From Styela clava (Eukaryota; Chordata; Ascidiacea; Stolidobranchia; Styelidae): a DNA stretch of 64,000 bases. A program made the translations under genes and the position numbers. This document shows, in pieces, positions 45,698 to 57,600 of this stretch. Every line of letters starts with the position of its first letter. The stretch's first letter is position 1. The notes beneath the pieces were generated by a model that saw only the letters and a list, made by a program, of their open reading frames with translations, was not told the origin of the DNA and ran no database searches. The stretch covers positions 6,200,001 through 6,264,000 of the forward strand of contig NC_135260.1 of the NCBI RefSeq assembly GCF_964204865.1. The letters are read 5' to 3'.

Positions 45698-48600
45698 TCA
45701 AGTCGGTTGAGATTTTGGAATTGCTCCAGTGAAATATGCTGAAACCACATTAGGTTGAGATTGGACAACAACGCGATCTGATCCGACAATCGGTCTTGGT
45801 CGTGTTGTCATACCTTGACGAGACGGTGGTATCGTTGCCTGATGCAGAGCCTGAAAAAAGAGAGATAAGTTTGTGCCAATGGGAATTTATCAATTCAAAT
45901 GGGCGCTACAGAAGTATGTGTACCAATATGAAGGTAACTAATTTTGTTTGCCTATTTTACATCAAGTTGGGTAAAGGGACTGAAGCCTATGGGCAGGGCA
46001 TATATTCACTTGGCTATCACAGACATTAATAGAACTCATAATAGAACTCAAATAAGAGGAAATCGAAATAAAATAATGGCCAACCCAATCCTGGGAGTAC
46101 CCTCAAATGCAGGCGAAACAAAAAAATAAACGTATTTTAATTTTACAAGAACGTAGTACATTGTTATTTTCTGAAAGACAATCACGATTCAGTCACTTTT
46201 CGATTCAGTGATTGTCCAACAAATTAAGTTTTACTCTTTTGCACCTTTTATAATAGCCGGGATATTGACATTCTAAATTAGTATGGTAATAAATAGAATA
46301 GTTTCATTGGAAAAATTAACATTTTGAGCAACTGAACTCTAACTGTATGACCAAAAATCCACAATCATTTGATTTATGAAAACTATAGAATAGAGAGCCC
46401 ACCAGATAACTGTTTACTCTAATTTTGTCTACTGTATATGTTTTTCTAGATTCAATTTGCTCAAAAAATTTTGGTTATTTTCGAAATGGACATATTTGGA
46501 TTCAAAGTTGAACAATAAATACCGTATATTGTGCAGAATTTGTTAGCCAATAATCACATTAAATTGCGAGAGGAGTTGCAAAATGAAGAAGATTTGATGC
46601 AAAGTAATGCACTGGAAACAACTATTCCAAGCTAAGTCGAGTTCATCACCAAAGCAAAAATAAGAGATTCATTTCTCAAAGTTACACATGTATTATGTCT
46701 CAATGCAGAGCCTGGAAGCCGAATTTGGCTTAGAGTCTGAAAAGAGTCATACTTCAATTCTTACAGCAGGAGAAAGCCAGAGTTAAGAAGGGTCTGGAGT
46801 GGCATGGTTGATCGTGTTGTAACTGAATTACCAATTCCTGAATGCCATACCAATACACCAACTGAAAGCTTGCAAAACCAAGCTTATGGGTACTGTTCTG
46901 AGGCGATTTTAGCAGCCTGGAAACGTACTGAAAAGCTGAATAGCCACCTCTTTCTCAATAACTCAAATAGAAATAATTCAATTCAGCTTACCTGTTGGCT
47001 TAATCTGTTACTTTGAGGCAACGATGAGAAATGTCGATTTCCAGCGTTACTATCATTACTACTGTCAGATGAATTACGTTCAGAGGAACACGTCAAATAC
47101 TTTGGATCTATGCCGGGAGCAGGACTGAAAAAAAGAAATGGTAAAAATATAGTACAATCAGGGCTGAGGTGTCAGGGCCCGAAGCCGTGACATTTTGGCG
47201 GAGCGTAGCCAACCATAATAGATGGCGTTAGAGTCATATTAGATAGAATGGAGCTGACTCAAGAGCTGAAGTCAGAAGCTCAGAGCCATCATGATTTTTA
47301 ATGCTTCCAGCCCTGGGAACAATCACCATAAAAATTTGTCATAATTATTAAATATAAAATGACTAGGATCCAAAATTGAAATATAATTTTTTATAACTAT
47401 CAGTAGAGGTGCGCAAGACTAACTCCCAATCCTTTCTCAATGCCTTTGCGCTAGTGGATACGTATACATATAATGCAAGGATGCTGTAGCAGGAATAAAA
47501 ATACCATACTATGCAATTCAAGAGTCCTGCTGCACACTAACACAAATATATTTCTGTAAGGCTTCGTCTGACCTATTTATCTTCAGTATTTAAGCGACGT
47601 GATTGTTATTTTCTTGTCATTGTTGTAAACTGCTTGTCTGAGGAAGTCTGATTTTGGTCAGATGAAATGTTACAGAAATATATTTGTGTTATTGTGCAGC
47701 ACAATTCTTGAATTGCATATTATAATTTTTCATACTTAAACGAAATGGTTTTTCCGCTACTCTCCTAGTAGTTAGAGAGATTGACCTAATTATGTTATGT
47801 GCTAGGCATCTTGGATTCAACCCATATTCCAACCACACTCTCATCCAGAGTAAAGTAAATATGGCAGTCAATGAAAAACCGGAAAGACAGGCTCGTCCTG
47901 AAAAGTCGTGTATCAGCAGGGTGAACCTAGGGGAAAGCGGTGGGGACATGATGTCGTATGTAAAGGGCAGCAGATCCGAGCTGTGACATAACGTTATAGT
48001 ATTATAAGGGGCATTATCAGAAACTCGCCCTAGGCTGCAGAAAAGTTTGACACGCATCATATATCAGTAACCGCTAGTTTAGAGCCTTATTCAGAACACA
48101 GGCACAAAAACACAGAAAATGAGGAAAATTTAACTAGAATATCGGTGGGAAACCGAAGATTTATCATTCTAAGGTTAGGGGATCCCCAAAACAGTGGTCT
48201 TACTCCATGGTGACACCGTGTGTCCCATCACTAATTAATTAATAGCTCGCTAATTATAAGACATAATCCATCCAAAATCAATAGGCTTCTGATCCGAGCT
48301 ATGATGAATGCACATGCAAAATTTGGAGCATATTCAACCTCGATTTCGTGAGATATCGCGTGCATCTAATACACAGACAGACAAATACCTATCAACATAC
48401 TTACTGATCTTGAGATCGATAAGTAATAACATTCAATTAGGAATTGTAATAATATTCAGTTAATAGTTCAAGTTTGAAGACATTTATTGAATATTTTAAA
48501 ACATACCTCTTATCTCTTGCCGGTTTCGGTGAAAAATTCTCTTTATTAGCTGGTGGTTGATTTTCAGTTGCAGGATTATAACGAATTTGTGGACGATTAG

Positions 48601-51600
48601 AAACAGGATGTGGCTTCATCTGCCTTATGCCAGCATCCCCTGCTCCTCCCACCAGGATTGGTGGGCGTGGCGCTGGCATAATCACTGGACTGGCTCCTAG
48701 CCCTGGAGTAATGTTGGGACCTGAAAGGTGTAAAGCCTGTGGAGTTGACCCAACTGGAGTGCTGTAATTTGGCTGCAAATAAAGAAATTTGTAAAAAAAT
48801 TTGTCAGTTATTGGAGTAAAAAAAGAAAAGCACTGCTTCGTTGAGAGGTAGGCAAATAAAGTGTGGTCAATAGAAAAGCAGAAAATCCCCCAAGTTAACC
48901 TTCAAAACGCTACACGAGCTTGGACTTTTAGGTTATTAAGACACTGCTCTGAAGTGCAAAGGATGGCATTTTAAGCATCTGTGAGTGTAATATAACATAT
49001 GCCTTCAAAGTTATTCTTTGTAAAAATAAAAAGCTGTTTGACATATTTTCTGTTTTTCTAGCAACCACCTTGTACCATGAAATTGATTTTTGTGTGTGAA
49101 AGTTTAATTTTTACTTGACATTGTTACAAACATAAACCAGTTGTCGTGATCACCTATCAGAGAAGGTTCACATTAATTAATGAATAAAAAATAACATTGC
49201 AAGTTGCATACGTTTGTTACCACAGAAATTGAAGACAGCAAATTGTTACAACACAAGCAGGGGTGGCCATAACCGAATACTAACTATTTCAAATACATTC
49301 TAAAAAATATTTTCGAATATGAAATTTTTCGAAAATCCCCAACATAAATTTTAATTTACTTTTCTAAACATCCAGGGGACATGGGAAAACACAAGATTTC
49401 ACACTCTGCGACTTGGTGCAACTGAAATTGTCTTCCACTTCTAATTTTCACAATGATATCATCACAGGATGATTTTTTTGATCAAGAGCTTTTTGTGTTA
49501 AATTTGACATGTAACACCCTTATTTAACTACAAAAAATTTCGAATTCTTCAAAGAAACCGGTAATGTATATTTCTTTATTTTGGATATTTATGTCCAATC
49601 CAAGTATTTTCAACGTGTTTGTTTTTGAATAAAACATACTTTCGCCTTATTATCTGTAGGTTGTAGCCCATTGTTAGCTAGTTATTTTTGAGGTGGGGTG
49701 CGATACTTGACAAATTCTGAAAGGGATGCATGGCTTAAACAGTTTGTGAACCACTGCCCTAAATCATGGCTCTGCAACAAGATAAATATTAGTAAAACAT
49801 TTAAATGCAATATCAAATTCCCAGTAAGTAACAAACCTGTGGTGGATTTCTCGTTTGTGATTTGAAGGAATTAATTGAAGAAGGATCAATTCCAACATTT
49901 GAATGAGTAAAATGATTTGGAACTGATGTCACAGTAGTAGGATGTCTTGGTGGAACAGCAGATACCGATCCGATCTGACGCTCGTTTAACTGCTTGTTCA
50001 ACCAGCTTATAACTGGAAAAAAATCGTTTGAAAAATGTAATCAAAACTGCTTAGATATCTTGTTGAATTCCCAAAGATAAATGATGCAACTAATATTCAC
50101 TACTGCGTATACTGTTCTGAAATACATAACACAAGGGGGCGGCCTTAGACTATGCTACTCACATCCCATGCGAAAGATGTAAGAGAGGATTGGGGTCTTA
50201 AAAAATTCAATGAAATTATCAAAGATTTTTCTTGTCTAGTGGTATTGCCAATGGTACCGATGGCACGATACCATTTATACAGAGATAGGCATGTCGTTGC
50301 AACAGAGATGCCCCTAATACTGGTTAGTACAGGAAAACTTGAGACAATTTATAGAATAAATCTGATGGGAAAATACCTAGGTGGAAAAAGATTCCACTTA
50401 AAAGAAGTTCCTTGGAAAGGTATTAAATAAACAAATTTCTTGGCAAGCGTAAAGTCCACGAGTCCACGGCTGCGTATTTCCCGGACCATAATGTGCAGCA
50501 GGTTATAAGACGAACATACTGTCAATAAATTGCTTAGATTGGGTTTTTATTCCTACATAACGCACACAGACCTATAAAATGCAACCGGTACTGGTTTTGA
50601 GTGTAGACAATGAAACAAAGCGTAAAACACTACCTGATTCATACATTACGTGCAACAGCCAACAAAGATCGATTTTTATCAAAAAAAAAAAATTTTAAGT
50701 GTGCCATGGTTCGTAAAATACGGTAATCTAGTGGACAAATCCTTCTTAATCCTAAAAATACAACTCCTTTTTGAGAAAAGGTAGGAAAGTTCAGACGTAC
50801 AAGTTTAAGCAGGTGGACACCCTGAAATGAGAAATTAACAAAGAATAGATAATAATATAGATAATAAATAATAGACGCACGTTTTCAAATCTCAAAATTT
50901 CCACCTGCGCAAAGGCATAGGGCAAGGAAATTTAGTTAGTTTCACATAACTTCAACTGTCAGTACAAATTTAATATACCGGTAATATCTTGCCAAATCCT
51001 GATGCCGGTTTTGGACCGGAGAGAAATGGATCATTGCGCAATAGATATATATATTTGTAACTCACCGTTTTCATTAGTCTTTAATAAACCTCTGCTTTCT
51101 TCTAATTTTTCAATAGTCGTTTCCAACTGATTTTTCAGTTTTCCTATTTCGTCTTCTCGTGACTGTAAAAAAAAATTGAAATTATTGTATAATCTTTTGA
51201 AGTGAAATTTTGTTTTATAATATGATTTTATCTAAAAAATGAATATATCAATATTGGACTAACGAGGTTATAGATGAACTGCTGAAAATATGTATTTCAC
51301 ACAGATTGAACAGAAATACTAATATGTCAAGGCACTTGTCCTAAATAACTACTTTCATTTTAGGCACACTAGGAATGGGAATCAGAACTGTTCAACTGGG
51401 TTTACAGAGGTTCGTCTACTGAAGCATATGGAAAACACCAAAGAGTAATCGGCATTAGCATTGGGAAAGACAACTGGCGAATGTATCAGTCTTCTTGCTT
51501 TCAGGTGTTTTTAAAAAGTCTCAAATTTTCATGAAGTAGCCTATTATGTTAGGTACAAGATAGCTGACCTCTGCAATAATGAAAAGATTGCCCTCCATTT

Positions 51601-54600
51601 GCAATCAAACTTTCTCACACGTAAATAGGCATTTCACACCAAATTTAAGACAAACTAAAAATGGTGCTCCAGAAGTATGTGTGTACCAATATGGAGGTAA
51701 CTAATTTTGTTAGCCCACTTTACATCGAGTTGTGTAAAGGTACTGAAACCTATGGGCAGGGGGTATGTTTACTTGGCTAACACAGACAGTCCCCCATATT
51801 TGACTACGGAAGTAGCCAAAAGAGTATGAAATGAAGGACAAAGTATTCCAGCAGAAACGAATGTTCAAACTATGTGTATAATACAGTGAACAAAAGATTA
51901 AAATTATACACGTTGAGCTGTCCAATTTTTTTTTTCAAATTTCTATTACCAAGTATAAACAACCAAGATGCTTTTAAAGAGGCTGAAGTCATTACTAGGA
52001 TTTATAGTCAAATCTTATATCGACAAAAGCTTAAATCAAATACCAGGTTTCCCAAAGGTATTTAACTTTGTTTCATTCCAGCTTTACTAATATGCAGCAT
52101 TTGTTAATAAAGACCAGCAAATGAGAATAGTCTTCACTTCTCAGTACTGTTGATCAGTCCCCAATGATCATTTCAAATTGAAACAAAACAGTTGTCTCCA
52201 AAATAACATTTTTACAATTTGTAATACAAACAACATGAACGTTAAACGATCAAAAACAAGTTTGGCGTTGTTGCCATTGATTTATGTTTTTATTCGATCG
52301 AGATCGTAACATTGTTTACAATTTAAGCATTTTTTAAAACGTTCACAATTGTTTGATGGGGGTGAAAGAATAAGGACAGAATCTTTAAATGTCCAAGTCG
52401 AAAGGTTGACGAGTATAAACACACGCATCTCCTTGGAGATTTTGGGTTACATTGCACAATGACTAAATGATTCCGGCCCATATATATCCGAGTGTAATCT
52501 ACACTGCATATTGTAATTTGTGAATTGGATGCCTGACTAATGAATCGCGTTAGAATTCCGGTGATTAAAAACTTTTTGTTAAAATGTAAAAAGACACCTA
52601 GTTAATTGTTTTAATGTTGACAAACACTAATCGTAAGTCCACGAATTCATTGTTATTAAAATTCGATCAAACAAGGCAGGCCCAGACAAAACGAGACCAA
52701 ATATCTATCAAATTATCTACAGAATAAGCTTGGAAAAATTGAAAGAGATAATTATTAACAAAACTGTTTAGTGGAAGTAAAAATTTGGCTTGCTTATAGG
52801 AAACCGATAAAAGTTATCAAAGGCTTTTGGTTCTGTTGTAAATAATGTGATGAATTAGTTAGACTACGTGAGAATGTAATCGGATACAACTGTCGATAGA
52901 CATTTAAAACAACATTTCACAACCACAGAACACAGTTAAAACACATGATTTCAGTTCATCAAACAGATAATGGTTTAATAGGTATAAATGAACAATAAGT
53001 AATTACTGGAGCCGATTATGATTTTTACATTAAATAGTTTTCAAATCCATTTATTTCTACTTGAAAGATATTTGAAGATTCACTAACAGCCAATTTTTTA
53101 AATATTTTTAGATATTTTTGACATTGATCAATGACTCCTTTGAATCATAACTTCTAAAAATAGATTAGAAGTCCTGGATTTTTGACATTGGCAGTGAAAA
53201 AGTCTTCACCCGCCAAAAGAAATGTGAATGAATACTAGGAGGGTTAGAAACCTTCCAAGTGGAAAATACATTTTAAAAATGGCATAATACCTTTCTAATA
53301 ATAGATAGGATTAACAAGGTTGCCCAGTAATATTAATTTCTGAGAATTATCCCCTCGTTATAAAGTGTGCGCTAAAATATTGAACAAACTGAAGATAGAA
53401 GACTAACAGTGGCAATGACTTGAATCATAAATAGTTATTTTTTATATTTTTCATCAAGTATTAACATATGAATACTTAATCAAATGTAAATAATCTATTC
53501 ACTATACTAGTACCACTTAGACACAAATGATTGAACAGTAACAGGTCTGAGATGCCCTTATAGATGGGGGGCGCATACTGATTCAGGGAAAACTATCAAA
53601 AAGGTAATCTATGTAGCCTATATCTCCAGACCCACCTTAACATTATTAGTGGCAGTATCTAAATCTCTTTTTAATTTTTCCATTGTTTGTTCTTTTTCTC
53701 CGATTAATTTTTCTTGTCTCGTTGTTACTTCATTACGAAGTTTAACTTTTCCCATATAACCTCTTAATTCACCTTGTAAACGTTTAATAATCTCATTGCC
53801 CTGAAAAAAGAAAAGATTGTAGGAACAAGAACAACACATGGACCAAAAATGGCAGTGTATATACGGTGAATACGATGATTCCTCTTAATTAAAAACATAT
53901 ATTTTTGTGCTTTGCTGTTAAAATCCAGTCTAATGCTCAAATTGGAGCTGCAAAGTGGATAGCACAACTGCTATATGCTATATGAAACAAATGACTGTTC
54001 ATTTATTTACATACCTGATCGGGATCGATAAGCAGACGCAGGGGCTTAACCTACGGGAAGCGCGAGGGTCGGAATCCCCCTTTTGAAATGTAACAAAACC
54101 TTTTTTGGTGCTCCCGAAGTATGCGAACCAAGATAGCGGACATCGGAACGTAACATGGGTAACAGGTTAGGGATAGGCGATAATTTTTTTCCAATTTTCC
54201 TTATTTTAGTCCTATTATCAGTTCGAAGACTAGCCAAGAGCCTCCCGTAGTATTTATACCTAAAATTATGGCCTAACCCTAACCTAGTACACATATTACA
54301 TTCCGATGTCCGCCATCTTGGTTCGCATACTTCGGGAGCCCTCCTTTATTGGTATTATACATAGCAATTTTTTATAACTTGAAACGCTTCAATGGTTTTC
54401 GGCCTCGGGAACAATCTAAATTGCCACTTAGAAATTTCAGAATCTCTTCTATTGAAAATTCCTGTCTACGCCCGTGACAAGACAAGAGGCAGGCAGTGGT
54501 TTGAAATTAATAATCCCTGTATGTAACATCTGCAACTTTGCTTTGAACTCGATATGCTTGAAAAAAGTAAATCTTTACTGAGCAAAAATAAAAAACCTTT

Positions 54601-57600
54601 AATAACTCTTCAGACATTGTCTTTATCGTATTTTCTAATTTTCTGATTTGTGTTTGTTGTTCAGATATTCTCTGCTCTGATTGCGACTGTATGAACAAAA
54701 AAATATAAATCGAGTTAAATCAATAGGGTGATGGCCATCATCTTGCTAGTAAGCCAGCGTTTCACAAACTTTTTGTTTGTGCGACGACAAATTATCTTAC
54801 ACGAAAAAGTGCTCCCTTCAAATAAAACTCAATTTCGTGATCGTAACAGAACACTACATAACAGAAAGTAAACGACATAGGAAGGTAAAATGAATTTTTT
54901 AATTCACTCATATATACAAAGCATTTAAAATAAGAAACAATGAAGCATTTATATTAAATACAATATGTCAAATGTTCAAATCATATATTAATTATGTTTA
55001 ACAATAACACAATTCTGTTAATTCTTGGGGCGCACTTAGTAAATCGCCGCATTGTACTAGTGGGCCGCCCCCTTTTGGAAACGCTGGAGTAAGCCATTGT
55101 ATAATATGGTTTCAAGACACCTAACAAAATTTCAAAAATGAAGTGCGCATTGTATTGTGAAATTCTAGAAACCTTATACAAGAAAACATTTCAATTTATT
55201 GCAAGTTTAAATATCTCTCAACACGGCTGTGCACGAGCAGGCCACAATTTTTGTCCAAGTGTTCTGGTTGTTTTTGGTGCTTGTATGTAAAATATTAGAA
55301 AATATATTGAACAAAAGTTAAAGGAATGGTACAAAATGCATCGCATAATACTTACGACGAAAACTGCTTGAAAAAAACATATAAACACAAACCTTAACAT
55401 CCTGAGATGTTTCTAATGAACTTGTTATTCTTGACATGAGCTGTTCTTTATCTAATAATTCTTGTTCAATAACTGCAACTCTCGTCTTTAATTGTTGAAG
55501 ATTTTTATCCTGGAGAAAGGAAGATAATGCCATCAGAATCAGATAGCAATTCATCAGTACATTTTGGAGGATTGAATGGTATATGAATGTGTTGAATATG
55601 TACTCTATTATTAGAGTCAAATCAAGATCTTGTTTTACTAGTTTTCCAAACTTATAACCTACATAAAGAAAAAGTGGAAGAATAATTATAAAAGTTTGTC
55701 ACACGTTAATCGTTATTGCCTTTTGCCTCAGTTCATTCACAAACAAAATTAAAGATTATTACTTTGGATTGTAATCAAAAAGCCTATCTTTTTTATAAAC
55801 CTAACATTAAATTAATGATATCCAGATGATTAGATTGTTCTAGCAGCATTGAATACATTTTAATTTTGGGCACGCAGTTGTCTAATGGTTGCTGTGATAG
55901 GTAGCTAGTCCCGTAGAAACCAAATCTATGCGACGACAATGATTGCAATATTACAATTTCTAATCAAAAGTAGTAGTACTGGGTACTGAGTACCACTACC
56001 AACACATACCTGGTTGTGTCGCTCTGCATCCAAAGCATTATTTTCCCTTCTTGATTGTTGAAGTTCGTTTCTGCATCTTCTTAATTCATCGTCTGTTCCA
56101 GTTAATCTGGCTTTCTGTTCTCGTATTGTTGCTTCAGCCCTATATCGCCTGTCCGTTAATTCCTATAGATGAGAATTCAGTGTTATAAATTCGATTAACA
56201 AATTTGCCATATTTGTGAAGGACTGAATGTTAATAACAGATTACCCTGCGTGGGTTCGAATTCCATGCGGGGATAGTTATGTGCGAGAGGAATGCTGGAC
56301 TCCTCGCCACCGAAGGTTACGGCTTCTTTCACCATCAAGTCCATGCTTCCGAAAAACAAATAACAGGCTAACTAATCCCATACCCGACATGGACTGTTAA
56401 CCAGACAAGAAGCCGTGGTTAGTCTAATGATTAAGCTGTCTCATTGTCTTCTCTCCCCCCCGGGACAAATATGTAAATCCTTTGTATAAAACTTATGTTA
56501 GATACAGGGTTAGCTGTGAAGAATTGAATGTTATAGTATAGGGTTGGGTGATCGAATATTTGAATTGAATCTATTATTCAAATCAAGATATAGTTTTGTA
56601 ATTTTTCAAGCGTATAATCACCGAAAAGAAATTGCGGCTGATGAATAAAGTAGTCTAATAATGTCACTCGTTACGGTCAGCGTATAAGTGAAGTAATAGT
56701 TGAATGAGATCATAGAAATAGTCGGATTGTAAGTAATTTGTGTCGACGGTAACTCCAATAAAAGGTAAATTTTAATCAAAAACTAAATCTTTTGATCATA
56801 GCATTCATAGGTATTCGAAACAAATTAAAATATCCTCAGATTTACTACTAGGAATATCCCTTGATGTAAACTTACAGATATTGCTATTTAAAATTTATGA
56901 AAAATGGAGGAAAATTTAAAAAACAAAGAGACCTTATTAATGTTTTCCACATCAGAAAGTCTTTTCTCTAGTTGACGAACAGTTTTTTGATAAGACGTCT
57001 CCATTTCTTTCCTCTCTCTGTCATGTCGCTGCTGCATTTCAGATTGAATCTAAAATAATGATTAATTGATTTGTAATTAATAGTCATAATTGAAAATAGG
57101 GAGCGCTTGAAATGATTTTGATAGGTCGATAAGTCTATAATGAAAAATAAGAAAGAATGTAGGCCGTTTAATAAGCAAATGGTAGTTTGCGACAATGCTG
57201 AGTAAGTCCAGTGCCACCCAGTATACATTGACCGATGCTTCATGCAGTCATTCTCATTTTGATTGCGAGATTTAAGTGCAGGTGTGCGGCCTTGCAGATG
57301 GATCAAAACACTTTGGTAAATATCTAAGGTATGGGGAGCAACATCAGTAGTTTCAAACGGTGGGGCGCATCCCACAAGAGGGATGTGGACTATTTTTAAA
57401 AACGAAAATATTTAATTTTTAATTTTGCCCCCCTCACTTTGATATTTACGTATTTTTAAGGTCTTTTTCGAATAAAACATATTTTCACCTCACTATCAGT
57501 TATTTTTGACGTGGGCACGAGACTTGACAAATTTAAAAAAAAGGGGGGGGGGGCTTCAAAACTTTGACAACCATTGCTCTAGATCAGGGGTTCTCAACCT

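Noticed and set aside
50152..50430. 92-codon plus-strand frame in a SAS-6 intron
   Set aside because: No recognisable domain and antisense to the gene; could be checked by transcript data but not supported here.
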